From: Selenomonadaceae bacterium
Lineage (GTDB): Bacteria; Bacillota; Negativicutes; Selenomonadales; Selenomonadaceae
Assembly: GCA_017549815.1 (NCBI GenBank)
Contig: JAFYNH010000032.1
Span: forward strand, 62,001-126,000
Direction: 5' to 3'
Length of the DNA: 64,000 nt
The position numbers were made by a program, and so were the translations under genes. Under the pieces are notes generated by a model. It was not told the origin of the DNA, did no database searches, and saw nothing but the letters and a program-made list of their open reading frames with translations. Of the stretch, positions 34,401 to 43,608 are shown piece after piece; positions within the stretch are counted from its first letter, which is position 1, and every line of letters starts with the position of its first letter.

Positions 34401-37400
34401 TGTCAGCAAAGGCACAGATAAAGTTGCAGTAGAGGACGGCGGGACTATCACTCTTGCGAATGCTACCGAAGGCAAGCTCGGTTATATCACGAAAGCAACC
34501 GTCGACGGGCAAGAAACAGATGTTTTCGAGGAACTCGTCACTTTCGGCACGGACAATGTTGATACTGAGGATATAGACGAATCGAAGATAATCACGTTGG
34601 CGGACAAAGCCATTGCGGGCACTACCGGAATTAAGATTGCGACGGGCGAAGGTTACGAACTCGCTATTAGCGAAGCTTCATTGACTACAGACGATGAGCT
34701 TGAAGAAAGCAAGAAAAATACTTGGGTTGATGGCACGACGGCAGGCAGTTACGATTATAAGATTTTCACGCCCGAACATTATTCTTACGACAAAAAAGAC
34801 AGCGGAGAAAAAGACGTTAACGATAAACCCATAATGGTAGACGATAAAACCAAAATCGTTTTCCACGAAGATGAGTATTCCGAGACGCCTATTTTTTCGA
34901 TAAGCGGTCTCAAAGAAGGTCTCGTGGTCTGCGACAGCGACAATATGAATCTTATCGATTATAACGTTAATGGTGCCGAAATCGAAGGCTCGACTCCAGC
35001 TAAAGGCAAAATCGGCTACACTAAGGAAATAGAAGTTGACGACGGCAATGGCAACACGACAACAAAGACTGTTTTCATTGAAGCTCTTGAAATTGACACG
35101 ACCTTTAACCAAATCACGGTTAATGAGGGCGCATTCAAAGCTAGTGAAGAAAATTATGAAGTCGTTCTCACCAACGGCAAAGATGGAGACGGCGAAGACA
35201 GCACATTCGTGTTGGTGCTCGGCAAAAAATTCGACGGTACTACTACCCTTGCACAATTAGAAACAGAGCCGAGAGTTTTCACCGAACAAACAACTAAAGA
35301 CGGCAAAACCACTACGACGCTTTTCATCAATAAAGCCAATACAACGGGCTACGAAATTATCGGAGAGAAAATCGTCTATACGCCTGACAGTGACGGCGAA
35401 CCTCTCGTTAAAGTCGAAGGACTCGCAAGCGGTTTAACATTTTGCGATAGCGACGATATAAATCTTATCGATTATAACAGTGATGGTGACGCAATTGAAG
35501 GCTCGACTCCAGCTAAAGGCTATATCGGCTACACTAAGGAAATAGAAGTTGACGACGACAATGGCGGCACGACAACAACGACTGTTTTCGTTGGTGTTGC
35601 CCAAGTTGACACCACACGGCAAGAAATTAACATCTTTTCGAGAGACGCGCTCACTGCTGGCAGTGTTACCATTACCGACCTTGACGCCGAAGACGATAAT
35701 GAAGATACAAATTATAATTACTCGCTGGTTCTTGACATTAGCAAGCATGCCACTTTTGAACCTGTAGATTCGGAGACAGCAGCTAATAACGATATATATC
35801 AAAAAGGTTGGAAAGTCGTCGGAAAGACTGCTTATCTCGTAGGTTACACTACAGCAGGTTATACGCTCCAAGATGATCCCAGTAAAGAAAATTATGGTAG
35901 CATTATTTACACAGAGCTTGAATTTGATGATATATCGACGGCTGTCGCGACAGTTACAGGTCTCAATTCAGATCTTGTTGCCGACGTAAACGGTCAGATC
36001 GAAGGTATCGAAATCACGGACAATGACTCGGACGGTTATGTTGTTACGCTTTCAAAAGAGGTGCTCGGCGACAACCCTATTGAGCTTATCCTTCCCGAAA
36101 ATGCAAGTAATTATACTCTTGATCTTGCGGACAATTGCGCGGCTACAAAATCCAATACATGGTCTGTGAAAGCGGCATCGGGAACAAAGACAGCGACTTA
36201 CACCGAGGCGATAACCAAAGGTTGGAAAGTTGAAGAAATTGCGCCCGAAGAAGACCCCGAAGAACCCAGCGGTAGCGACCCCGACGTTGTTACTAATCCC
36301 GACGGAGAACCTGCAAGCGAACCCGAACCCAATGTTGTCGGCAGAATTGAATTCACGCCGGAAAGCACAACTAAGACGGAAATCACTAACCTCAATTCAA
36401 CTGTTGATGTTGCCGAACTCACCGCCGACGAAGAAGCCGCGCAGGATTCCGACGACCCCGACGCCAATAAAATTAACGGCATAACGGTTACGACGGACGA
36501 AGACGGCAAGAAAATCTTTACGGTTACGAATACAGACGTCCTCACGAATAAAGACGCGACGCTCAAAAACGCAAGCGGCAAGGCGTACGAACTTAAACTC
36601 GAAGAAAATCTCCTTGCCGAGACGGAAGATCCTTATTGGGATAAAGCAAACAATAGTACTGTTGCAACTTACAAGCAAAAGACAAAAGCAGGTTACACGC
36701 AGACGGTTGGTAATAATCTAACTATATTCTATGCGAAAGATGATAAAGTTATCGACCTCGTTGCAATTAACGGCATTCAAAAGGCTATCGTTCCCGAAGA
36801 TGACGGCTCAATTATTGGTCTCGAAGTCACAACCGACGACGAAGGCAATCCTGTCGTTAAAGTCGATAAAGAAATTCTCGCTCAATCGAACGTGACAATC
36901 GACAAGACTAAATTCCCGTCTTACAATATCGCGCTCAACGGCGAGGCTGAAGATTTTGCCGTTCAAGAAGACGAGGCGCATTGGAATTACGACAAGCAGA
37001 ACGGCAAAGCAACGCTTATCAAGGGCAATACGGAAGGCTGGGCATTCAAGCAAACTGGAGGCGCAAATACTCCCGACAATGAAGAAGACGACGTATACGA
37101 CTATAAGACACTCGTCTACACGAAAGCGGCTCCCGTAACTCTCGCGACAGTCAGCGGCATTTCCAAAAAACTCACATGGAGCTCGGATTCTCCCGAAACG
37201 CTTGAAGGCGTCGAATTTGCAGAGGCAACTCCAGCAGAAAAAGACGCAGAAGGCAATGTAATTGTAGATGCTGTAGACGGAACAATCACTTTGTCTGATA
37301 AAGCCCTCGAAGGTACTACGAAAGTTACACTCGGCACCAGTGATAAATATGTACTCGACTTCGACGGTGATGTCAAAACGCCCGAAGATCAAGCAAACGT

Positions 37401-40017
37401 TTGGTCTGCCGACGGCAAAGGTAATGCCAAATATCAATACGATACTACGGCAGGTTGGGAGCTCACCAACACTAAGACGGCTTCTTGGGCAAAAGAGAAA
37501 ACTACAGTCCTTGCAACAGTCAGCGGTCTCACTAATGGCTGGAACACTTGGAAGAAAGAGACTGTAAACGGAAAATCCGTAAATGTCGACCATCCTGAAT
37601 ACACTAAGGACGGCATTGAAGTTTCTGATCATTCCCTTGACGAAGACGACAAGATCGTAGCGAATTCCGGAGCAATCACAATTACGGATGACGCTTTGCT
37701 CGCCAAGAAAGACGTTAAGATAACCAGCACGGCTTACACCTTAGAAATCGACGAGAACTTTAATAAACAAAACTTCGAGGAGCCGAAATGGTACGGTAGC
37801 GGTAATACTGTAACTCTCAAGAGCGGCGAGACGGAAGGCTACAACCCAGCTGCCGAAGAGAATAACAAGACGATTAAGTATTACAAAGAAAATCCGAATG
37901 ATACCCGCGCAACAATCAGCGGACTCGTCGGCGTCAAGATGAGTACCGCCACCGATATTGACGAGAATGGCAAACAGGTCGGCGCAGGCAAGCTCGGCGT
38001 CTATGAAACGAAAAAAATTGATAATGAAGATAAACAGGTCTTCGTTGAATGCATAACCTTTGAAGAAGGCGGCGACGGCGGCGGCACAATTACGCTGAAT
38101 AGCAAAGTTGTCGGCACGTCGGACGTTAAAATTGCTAACGGCTCGTATAAAGACGGAGCCGAAACTAAGAAATACACCTACGCATTCGACGAAACAAGTC
38201 TCGGCGCACCCGAAACCAACGATCCTGTTTGGAGCGGCGGTAGTGGAACGTTAAAGCTCAATCAGCGCACTTCGGCGGGCTTCACGCTCAGCGAAGACGG
38301 GACTACCTTCAAGTACAGCAAGGAACAAAATCCGATTGTCGCGACGATCAGCGGACTCAATACGAGCCTTAAAGTCAGCACAGCCACTGATAAAAACGCG
38401 GCAGGTGAACTTGTCGGCGCAGGCAAGATAGGTATCGTCAATAACAATGTCTTTACGGAAGTAGCGGATGCCATTTCTTATTCCGACACAGTTATCACCG
38501 TTAAAAAGGAAGCACTCGGCACGTCGAAAGTTGCGGTTTCAGGCAATTACGGCTATACGCTTGCGCTCGACAGTGAAATTCCCGAAGATCCCGAAGAAGT
38601 TACCGAATGGGTTACGAGTAGCACTACTGCCAATTACAAGACTTACGTGAAGGATTATTACACGCTTGCCAAAGACGAAAAATCTATTAGCTACAAGGCA
38701 CCGGAGACTAAGACAACTATCCTGACGGTTAAGGGCGTCGAAAAAGATTCTAATTTCAACGTCGACGGTCTTTTGGACACCGAAAACAAAGTTATCAAAT
38801 TGGGAAGTGCTCAGCTCGCTACTGATAAAGTCACACTCGACAAAGGCGACGGCTACAAGCTCTTGTTCAATGGTCTCACCGAAAACAAAACTAAAAATGC
38901 CGCGTCGGGCGATTATATTAGTACTGTGATTAGAGACGAGAGCTGGTCGGCGGTTTCCAGCGGCAATGCCACGCTGAAAGGCACCTTGACTAAAGGTTAC
39001 ACGCTCGCGGCAGATAACAAATCCATTACGTATCAAAAGGAAGATAAAGCAGGTCAGTTGGTCGCGAAAATTACTGGTCTCAATACGAACCTCAAAACAA
39101 TCAGCGATAGTTCTGGCGTCATAAATTTGGATACCGATCAGCTCACCACAAAGACAGTTACAGTCACGGGCGAAGGTTATACGCTTGGTCTCGATAGTAG
39201 CAAGAATCCGACAGTAACTTTGAGAGAAACTACTCCTGTTACTATTGCAAGCGGAACGGCTTCGGTTGTCGGTACAAGCACGGCAGGTCACGTGCTTTCT
39301 GTCGACAAGAAATCTGCTGTCTACAAGTCGGCGGTAACTAGTGCTAAAGCTCTCGCGACGATTAAGGGTGTTAAGGCGGACGCAGAGTTTACGGCTGAAG
39401 GCAACGATAAAAATGTTGATGCGGCTAACAAGAAAATCACTTTGTCTAATTCGCAACTTAATGACAAGGTTACGATTACGGGCGGCTTGTTCTCGTTCGA
39501 TTTCGCGAATGATTATGCTGAAGCGTCGATAACTGGTTCTGCAGACTCCGACAGTATCAAAGTTTCAGGCGCGAATGTCAGCGTCAATGCGGTCGGCGGC
39601 GACGACTATATTGACTTCGACGCAAACAATAATGAAACGACTACTTTCTTCTATGCTAGCGGCAACGGCAATGACGTTATCGCGAACTTTGGCGAGGAAG
39701 ACAAGATTAATCTCACTAACTCCACGATTACGGGAGATAACATTACAAAAGACGGAACCGACGCTATTATCAAAGTTGGTAGTAACACAATTAAGTTGCA
39801 GAACTGGGGTACTGATACAACTAAAGAGATTCACATCATCGACAAGAGCAAGAAAGAAACGGCTTATTCGTGGGTCGCTGCAAGAGAAGGTTTTGTCGGT
39901 GAACTCGTCGACAATTCTGCAGGCAACAGTTGCGTACTCGCTGACTTTGAGGCGACGGCAACGCCTGTTCTTGCCAAGCAAAATGCAATCGCTTACGGCG
40001 GCAAAGATAAGAAGTAA
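31411..40017 (+). CDS. Giant repetitive RTX-like surface or secreted protein
   Basis: 2868 residues behind a strong GGAGGAG site. I count about 20 degenerate modules of roughly 100-170 residues. Each opens with a W-x-(x)-SGTTATYK-like strand, has an AGY...D.K.I.YTK segment, a T(L/I)A.I.GL..GL segment and closes with (I)T(I)...ALGTS.V... .GY.L.L. There is no signal peptide. The last 150 residues change to an RTX-like Ca-binding region (VGGDDYIDF, ASGNGNDVIANF, a LQNWG turn) and an unstructured tail, as in type I-secreted proteins. I infer a secreted adhesin or surface-layer protein; no catalytic domain is visible. No type I transporter genes are adjacent. Confidence 0.85.
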   Translation: MANWYGITKGSWSLSGTTATYKVEINGVLIDVAKLTGLASGLSEEALNNETTGIQVTEPIANDADNITTAGIITLPGELLGTSKVTLTLSNGSNYRIVAADADKSTISNVSATVAGTKVTVKGNISAGWFQTNDKTLTKIAEAKTGVTLATVSGTKSATTAEVVTNATPGEATANVVVNSDNGTITIKKDALDTTKVSLSTSYGYKLDMGADVTKSAISNLTKTASGTKVTVKGDIGVGWIQTNDKTLTYTSAAKTNQTLATVSGTTAVTSGDSSNKTAIENAVVVSNKGITIGEAALGTSKISLSTSYGYELAINGEDDGVKGLVLNAPVWSVSGTTATYKYDTDAGYMLADDKKSITYTKKTTTTIATLKGLTKGLANGTSTNAGKIVTVKDNVETLAGITVVPATPAVAADPDNNIEAKDAENAKIKLSKDVLTNTNVTLTPSTAYKGKYTLAVDAITEDEDNPGTFVGTVPTKSEEKNIWSISGNTATYKTVLTEYYSANGNTITYVKETVKTTLAKISGIKTGLVVKADGIYSADGSTKVIETTQDYVAPVEGKEAVAASTDPETGEEIPAQDAVEDVVEQIGTIKIYNGALDSKNVTVTDLNGNKYELDLDSEVTASGGTEQTWTENGSTTYTYKGKVTAGYDLDSTKKKIVYTKPVDTPASIVAISGLAKGLVVSKATDLDESTGEVLGNDGAGKLGIKQKKDFSGTEKEVFVELVKFGATDDPLTPENETKIITIDKAALGTSSVTVGKGYTLKLGVDENNEEFGKTEEPAADNAWRIKGSNLYYKSIIPAYYSYDSTNNKIIYHAEQDKGTLVTITGFNENIVVSDGTQKDASDVAVTAGKLGIITTVVDDSDPENPVTKENVFVEVISFGNPATAADPEADPPVEAETGTINILSKDALSNTHLRITQGDYEFELGDDLTTDDIKPAVDAESTKWYLSGTTANFKGVVQAGYELTENDKGKNTTVTYIPANTNYTIVKIEGLAKDLYVSKGTDKVAVEDGGTITLANATEGKLGYITKATVDGQETDVFEELVTFGTDNVDTEDIDESKIITLADKAIAGTTGIKIATGEGYELAISEASLTTDDELEESKKNTWVDGTTAGSYDYKIFTPEHYSYDKKDSGEKDVNDKPIMVDDKTKIVFHEDEYSETPIFSISGLKEGLVVCDSDNMNLIDYNVNGAEIEGSTPAKGKIGYTKEIEVDDGNGNTTTKTVFIEALEIDTTFNQITVNEGAFKASEENYEVVLTNGKDGDGEDSTFVLVLGKKFDGTTTLAQLETEPRVFTEQTTKDGKTTTTLFINKANTTGYEIIGEKIVYTPDSDGEPLVKVEGLASGLTFCDSDDINLIDYNSDGDAIEGSTPAKGYIGYTKEIEVDDDNGGTTTTTVFVGVAQVDTTRQEINIFSRDALTAGSVTITDLDAEDDNEDTNYNYSLVLDISKHATFEPVDSETAANNDIYQKGWKVVGKTAYLVGYTTAGYTLQDDPSKENYGSIIYTELEFDDISTAVATVTGLNSDLVADVNGQIEGIEITDNDSDGYVVTLSKEVLGDNPIELILPENASNYTLDLADNCAATKSNTWSVKAASGTKTATYTEAITKGWKVEEIAPEEDPEEPSGSDPDVVTNPDGEPASEPEPNVVGRIEFTPESTTKTEITNLNSTVDVAELTADEEAAQDSDDPDANKINGITVTTDEDGKKIFTVTNTDVLTNKDATLKNASGKAYELKLEENLLAETEDPYWDKANNSTVATYKQKTKAGYTQTVGNNLTIFYAKDDKVIDLVAINGIQKAIVPEDDGSIIGLEVTTDDEGNPVVKVDKEILAQSNVTIDKTKFPSYNIALNGEAEDFAVQEDEAHWNYDKQNGKATLIKGNTEGWAFKQTGGANTPDNEEDDVYDYKTLVYTKAAPVTLATVSGISKKLTWSSDSPETLEGVEFAEATPAEKDAEGNVIVDAVDGTITLSDKALEGTTKVTLGTSDKYVLDFDGDVKTPEDQANVWSADGKGNAKYQYDTTAGWELTNTKTASWAKEKTTVLATVSGLTNGWNTWKKETVNGKSVNVDHPEYTKDGIEVSDHSLDEDDKIVANSGAITITDDALLAKKDVKITSTAYTLEIDENFNKQNFEEPKWYGSGNTVTLKSGETEGYNPAAEENNKTIKYYKENPNDTRATISGLVGVKMSTATDIDENGKQVGAGKLGVYETKKIDNEDKQVFVECITFEEGGDGGGTITLNSKVVGTSDVKIANGSYKDGAETKKYTYAFDETSLGAPETNDPVWSGGSGTLKLNQRTSAGFTLSEDGTTFKYSKEQNPIVATISGLNTSLKVSTATDKNAAGELVGAGKIGIVNNNVFTEVADAISYSDTVITVKKEALGTSKVAVSGNYGYTLALDSEIPEDPEEVTEWVTSSTTANYKTYVKDYYTLAKDEKSISYKAPETKTTILTVKGVEKDSNFNVDGLLDTENKVIKLGSAQLATDKVTLDKGDGYKLLFNGLTENKTKNAASGDYISTVIRDESWSAVSSGNATLKGTLTKGYTLAADNKSITYQKEDKAGQLVAKITGLNTNLKTISDSSGVINLDTDQLTTKTVTVTGEGYTLGLDSSKNPTVTLRETTPVTIASGTASVVGTSTAGHVLSVDKKSAVYKSAVTSAKALATIKGVKADAEFTAEGNDKNVDAANKKITLSNSQLNDKVTITGGLFSFDFANDYAEASITGSADSDSIKVSGANVSVNAVGGDDYIDFDANNNETTTFFYASGNGNDVIANFGEEDKINLTNSTITGDNITKDGTDAIIKVGSNTIKLQNWGTDTTKEIHIIDKSKKETAYSWVAAREGFVGELVDNSAGNSCVLADFEATATPVLAKQNAIAYGGKDKK
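34931..35076 (+). repeat. Recent internal duplication in the giant gene, copy 1
   Basis: A 146-bp stretch encoding CDSDNMNLIDYN...EGSTPAKG...GYTKEIEVDD. It is nearly identical to 35444-35589, while the surrounding modules have diverged much further. Confidence 0.85.
35444..35589 (+). repeat. Recent internal duplication in the giant gene, copy 2
   Basis: The 146-bp partner of 34931-35076, exactly 513 bp (171 codons) downstream, with the same reading frame and no indel. Confidence 0.85.
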
Positions 40018-40053
40018 TCAACAAGAAATTAATCAATGCTGAATAAATTTTTG

Positions 40054-40087
40054 GGCAGTCGGGAAGAAATTCTCGGCTGTCTTTTTT
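40054..40087 (+). terminator. Terminator of the giant repeat gene
   Basis: GGCAGTCGGGAA pairs with TTCTCGGCTGTC (some G-U) and is followed by T6, 36 bp after the stop codon. Confidence 0.85.
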
Positions 40088-40121
40088 ATCCCCTCTTTGC
40101 CAAAGAGTGGATTCGCAGAAC

Positions 40122-40155
40122 CAGCTAGTTCCTAGTCCCCAGTCCCTAGTCCCTA
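40122..40155. repeat. Dispersed heptad repeat, locus 7 (short)
   Basis: Half-array of TAGTTCCTAGTCCCCAGT-type units directly left of the inverted three-hairpin repeat; loci 7 and 8 flank that element on both sides. Confidence 0.65.
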
Positions 40156-40160
40156 TTTTA

Positions 40161-40287
40161 TATTTGAAAAACTTTTCTTTTGCTCGCCCAAAAGAAAAGT
40201 TACAAAAGAAAAGGGCGTCAGCCCGGCAAAGAAACATCCATGTTTCTATTGCCGGCGGCGCACGTCCATGTGCGCCGGGTTTCACCT
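40161..40287 (-). repeat. Three-hairpin dispersed repeat, copy C (inverted)
   Basis: Read on the minus strand it has the same order as copies A and B: GGCGCAC/GTGCGCC stem, then AGAAACAT/ATGTTTCT stem, then the AACTTTTCTTTTG/CAAAAGAAAAGTT stem. The second stem has an entirely different sequence from the other copies yet stays fully paired. Confidence 0.85.
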
Positions 40288-40357
40288 AATCTCTAATTCC
40301 TAACCCCTAACTACTAACCCCTACTAGTTCCTAATTCCTAGTCCCTAGTCCCTATTC
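40286..40357. repeat. Dispersed heptad repeat array, locus 8
   Basis: TAATTCCTAACCCCTAA-type units filling the space between copy C of the hairpin repeat and the pyrH promoter. With loci 7 and copy C it accounts for the whole 40088-40367 gap. Confidence 0.75.
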
Positions 40358-40367
40358 CTTAAAATCA

Positions 40368-40396
40368 TTGACAGAAAATGATTCAACTTGTAAAAT
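40368..40396 (+). promoter_or_regulatory. Promoter of the pyrH-frr operon
   Basis: TTGACA (40368-40373) and TAAAAT (40391-40396) with 17 bp spacing. Confidence 0.7.
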
Positions 40397-40424
40397 TGGC
40401 GGCGAACGGAGGCGGTCTGACTTT

Positions 40425-41132
40425 ATGAAATATAAACGTGTAATTCTGAAGTTAAGCGGCGAAGCTCTTGCTGGCGAAAAAGGATTCGGAATAAATCCGC
40501 CCGTCGTCGAGAACATTGCTCGGCAAATTAAAAAGATTCACGAGGCGGGCTTAGAAATTGCAATTGTCGTGGGCGGCGGAAATCTCTGGCGCGGTTTAGC
40601 GGGCGCGGCTAAAGGTATGGATAGAACGTCTGCCGATTATATGGGAATGTTGGCAACGGTTATGAATGCTCTCGCCTTACAGGACGCGCTTGAACAGCTT
40701 AAAGTTTTTACTCGCGTACAAACGGCGATTGAAATGCGCGAAGTCGCCGAGCCTTATATCAGACGCCGCGCAGTTCGTCACTTGGAAAAAGGTCGCGTAG
40801 TTATCTTCGGCGCGGGCACAGGCAATCCGTATTTTTCGACGGATACAACGGCGGCACTTCGAGCGGCAGAGGTTGAGGCGGACGTTATCTTAATGGCGAA
40901 AAAGGGCACCGACGGCATTTACGACAACGACCCAAATCGTTTCCCCGACGCTAAAAAGTTCGAGACAATTTCCTACATTGACATTCTGAATCTTGGTCTG
41001 CACGTTATGGATTCGACGGCAACCAGCCTTTGCATGGATAATCACATTCCGCTTGTTGTTTTCAACATTGACGATTACGAAAATATTTATCGCGCCGCAA
41101 TCGGCGAAAATATCGGCACGACGGTCAAATAA
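40425..41132 (+). CDS. pyrH: UMP kinase
   Basis: 235 residues starting at the ATG at 40425 ([17 protein letters not shown]), not at the upstream in-frame ATG inside the promoter. Conserved [10 protein letters not shown], the [13 protein letters not shown]-type helix and [11 protein letters not shown] are present. It phosphorylates UMP to UDP for nucleotide synthesis. It heads the widespread pyrH-frr-uppS-cdsA-rseP gene string. Confidence 0.97.
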   Translation: MKYKRVILKLSGEALAGEKGFGINPPVVENIARQIKKIHEAGLEIAIVVGGGNLWRGLAGAAKGMDRTSADYMGMLATVMNALALQDALEQLKVFTRVQTAIEMREVAEPYIRRRAVRHLEKGRVVIFGAGTGNPYFSTDTTAALRAAEVEADVILMAKKGTDGIYDNDPNRFPDAKKFETISYIDILNLGLHVMDSTATSLCMDNHIPLVVFNIDDYENIYRAAIGENIGTTVK

Positions 41133-41147
41133 GGGGGAAAATTTCAA

Positions 41148-41705
41148 ATGACTAAAGACGTTATCAAATCGGCGGAGGACAAGCTCAATAAAACTCTCGA
41201 AGGCTTGAAGAAAGATTATGGGACACTTCGCGCAGGACGCGCCGCACCAAGTTTGCTTGATAAAGTTACGGTTGATTATTATGGTGTTGCGACGCCCGTC
41301 AACCAAATCGCGAACGTCACCATTCCCGAACCGCGCATGATTATGATTAAGCCTTACGACAGGAATTCTCTCAAGGACATTGAACGCGCCATTCAGAAAT
41401 CGGATTTGGGATTGACGCCCAATAATGACGGCACGGCGATTCGTTTGGCTATTCCTCAGCCGACTCAAGAACGCAGGAAAGAACTCGTCAAAGTCGTCGC
41501 TAAAAAGGCGGAAGAAGCTAAGGTTGCGATGCGCAATATTCGCCGCGACGCCAATGAAGCGATTAAGAAGTTGGAAAAGGGCAAGGAAATTACGGAAGAC
41601 GACCGCAAAGACGCGCAGGAAGAAATGCAAAAGCTCCTTGATAAGTTCATTAAACTTGTTGATGGCGCGAAGACAACTAAAGAAAAGGAAGTTATGGAGG
41701 TTTAA
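41148..41705 (+). CDS. frr: Ribosome recycling factor
   Basis: 185 residues, full length, with GLKKDYGTLRAGRAAPSLLD at the N-terminus and the RRKELVKVVAKKAEEAKVAMRNIRRD helix region. With EF-G it splits post-termination ribosomes. It begins 15 bp after pyrH behind GGGGGA. Confidence 0.97.
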   Translation: MTKDVIKSAEDKLNKTLEGLKKDYGTLRAGRAAPSLLDKVTVDYYGVATPVNQIANVTIPEPRMIMIKPYDRNSLKDIERAIQKSDLGLTPNNDGTAIRLAIPQPTQERRKELVKVVAKKAEEAKVAMRNIRRDANEAIKKLEKGKEITEDDRKDAQEEMQKLLDKFIKLVDGAKTTKEKEVMEV

Positions 41706-41790
41706 AGGGACTATAAAATAGGAACTAGGAACGAGTTTTCAGGAACTATATTTTACTAGTCCCCAGTCCCTAGTTCCTAATCCCTAATAA
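41705..41790. repeat. Dispersed heptad repeat array, locus 9
   Basis: TAGGAACTAGGAACGAGTT on the left and TAGTCCCCAGTCCCTAGTTCC on the right, inside the frr-uppS gap. It leaves no room for a normal uppS ribosome-binding site. Confidence 0.75.
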
Positions 41791-41794
41791 AAAT

Positions 41795-42541
41795 ATGTGG
41801 GAGAGCGACGGCGGCTTGCTTGCGCGAGTCGATAAAACTAAAATGCCGCGTCATGTGGCGATAATAATGGACGGCAACGGACGTTGGGCAAATTGTCGCG
41901 GACTTTTAAGGAACGCGGGGCATGTCGCCGGCGTCAAGACCCTCAAAAATATTTTAAAAACGGCGGTCAATCTCAAGCTGGAGGCTTTGACTGTCTACGC
42001 ATTTTCTACGGAGAATTGGAAACGACCTCACACAGAGGTTGATTTTTTAATGCATTTATTTTCGGATTATCTTGAGCGTGAAAAGCAGGAAATGCACGAG
42101 AACAACGTCCGCATAAAATTTTTAGGACGGACTGAAGATTTTGCGCCCGCGTTGCAAAAGTTAATGCGCGAGTCGATTGAGCTTATGAAGAACAATACGG
42201 GCGTCAAATTCAACGTCGCGGCGGACTACGGTGGGCAAGATGAAATTATCCGCGCCGCGCAGAAACTGGCTTATCGCGTTAAGGCGGGCGAGCTTTTACC
42301 CGAAGATATTTCTACGCAACTTTTTGAAGACGAATTAGATACATTTGGTCAGCCGCCTGTTGATTTGCTGATAAGGACGGGTGGAGAGTTGCGCGTCAGC
42401 AATTTTTTATTATGGCAAGCCGCCTACGCCGAGTTTTGGTTTACCGATACGAATTGGCCCGAATTCACGCCCGAAGAATTTATCGACGCGCTTGTTGACT
42501 TCGGCAAGCGGAGCCGTCGTTTCGGCACTCTTAACAATTAA
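41795..42541 (+). CDS. uppS: Undecaprenyl (isoprenyl) diphosphate synthase
   Basis: 248 residues with the cis-prenyltransferase motifs HVAIIMDGNGRWA, YAFSTENWKRP and DLLIRTGGELRVSNFLLWQ. It makes the C55 carrier lipid for wall and LPS synthesis. The start codon has no obvious Shine-Dalgarno site because repeat locus 9 ends just upstream; translation may be weak or use another signal. The zone after the catalytic loop reads WANCRGLLRNAGH rather than the usual WAKKRGLPR. Confidence 0.95.
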   Translation: MWESDGGLLARVDKTKMPRHVAIIMDGNGRWANCRGLLRNAGHVAGVKTLKNILKTAVNLKLEALTVYAFSTENWKRPHTEVDFLMHLFSDYLEREKQEMHENNVRIKFLGRTEDFAPALQKLMRESIELMKNNTGVKFNVAADYGGQDEIIRAAQKLAYRVKAGELLPEDISTQLFEDELDTFGQPPVDLLIRTGGELRVSNFLLWQAAYAEFWFTDTNWPEFTPEEFIDALVDFGKRSRRFGTLNN

Positions 42542-42566
42542 AAAAACTAATGAGGAAGTGACGCCT

Positions 42567-43508
42567 TTGGCTTTAAGAATTATCACAGGGATTATCGGGA
42601 TTGCCATTGCGTCGTTCGTGATTCAATACGGCGGCGCACCTTTCGCGGGTTTCGCGATATTTTTATCCCTGTTGGCTTGGCACGAATATTCCAGCGCATT
42701 TCGTCGGGCGGGAGTCATTACGACTTACATTTTCGGCGCATTGGCTCTGGTTTTAATTTTATGTTGCGCGTGGCTCGGAAATGCCGAAGAACTTTTAGCG
42801 GTTTTAACGCTGAGCATGATGGCGATTTTCTTATTGACGGTAATTCTGCGCGGGAGCACAAGACCAACGGACGCCTGTGTTTCCGTCGCGGGGATAATGT
42901 ATATCGGGCTACCGTTCGCGCATTTGATTTTCCTACGTTTCTTGACGGATGAACCACAACCCGGCGAGTCTGTTACGACTGTTAAAGAAATCGCCACGAA
43001 TAATTCAACTATACTCGATAAATTTGACTTGTCGAAGTTTACCGACTTACTGCCGACGCTCGACTTGCACTTGAATTTGTCATTGAGTGTGAACGTTGAC
43101 GCGGGCTGTGCATTGGTTTGGGTGTTATTTGCGTGCACTTGGGCGAGTGACATTTTTGCCTACTTTATCGGCTCGGCGATTGGCTCTCACAGACTCGCCT
43201 CTTCGATAAGCCCGAATAAAACCGTTGAAGGATTTTTAGGGTCGATTTTCGGCACGATTTTAACGGCTATTGTCGTCGGCACGTTTATTTTCGGCTTGCC
43301 GCTGATTAAAATGGCAGTTGCGGGATTTATTTTGGCATTGGCGGCGACGTTCGGCGATTTAGTTGAATCAGTCTTGAAACGTTTCGCGAATATCAAAGAT
43401 TCGGGCTTTTTCCTGCCCGGTCATGGCGGCGCACTCGACAGATTTGACAGCATACTTTACACTGCACCGACCTTTTATTACTTTATCATTTTGTCAGGAA
43501 TAGCATAA
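42567..43508 (+). CDS. cdsA: Phosphatidate cytidylyltransferase
   Basis: 313 residues from a TTG start 8 nt behind GAGGAAG; longer in-frame starts would lie inside uppS. Multiple membrane helices and the C-terminal signature ESVLKRFANIKDSG...GGALDRFDS identify CdsA, which forms CDP-diacylglycerol. A hydrophilic stretch of about 50 residues (from DEPQPGES to LSLSVNV, ~132-180) separates two helices and is longer than I would expect. Confidence 0.93.
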   Translation: MALRIITGIIGIAIASFVIQYGGAPFAGFAIFLSLLAWHEYSSAFRRAGVITTYIFGALALVLILCCAWLGNAEELLAVLTLSMMAIFLLTVILRGSTRPTDACVSVAGIMYIGLPFAHLIFLRFLTDEPQPGESVTTVKEIATNNSTILDKFDLSKFTDLLPTLDLHLNLSLSVNVDAGCALVWVLFACTWASDIFAYFIGSAIGSHRLASSISPNKTVEGFLGSIFGTILTAIVVGTFIFGLPLIKMAVAGFILALAATFGDLVESVLKRFANIKDSGFFLPGHGGALDRFDSILYTAPTFYYFIILSGIA

Positions 43509-43509
43509 T

Positions 43510-43588
43510 GGAGGAACTAGGAGCGAGTTACTAGGAACTAGTTACCTAATCCCTACTAGTTCCTAACAACTAGTCCCTAGTTCCTAAA
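43510..43588. repeat. Dispersed heptad repeat array, locus 10
   Basis: GGAACTAGGAGCGAGTTAC then inverted TAATCCCTACTAGTTCCTA units in the cdsA-rseP gap. Nearly the same order of units occurs at locus 11, so these two are related copies, not independent arrays. Confidence 0.8.
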
Positions 43589-43608
43589 CAACGGGGTGAG
43601 TAATTTTG

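Noticed and set aside
38539-39456. 305-codon open frame antisense to the giant repeat gene
   Set aside because: It mirrors the repetitive codon pattern of the opposite coding strand, has no convincing ribosome site and no recognisable domain; other long antisense frames in 31.4-40 kb are the same effect.
42381-42566. Long N-terminal extension of cdsA
   Set aside because: It lies inside uppS in another frame; the TTG at 42567 has a good ribosome-binding site.
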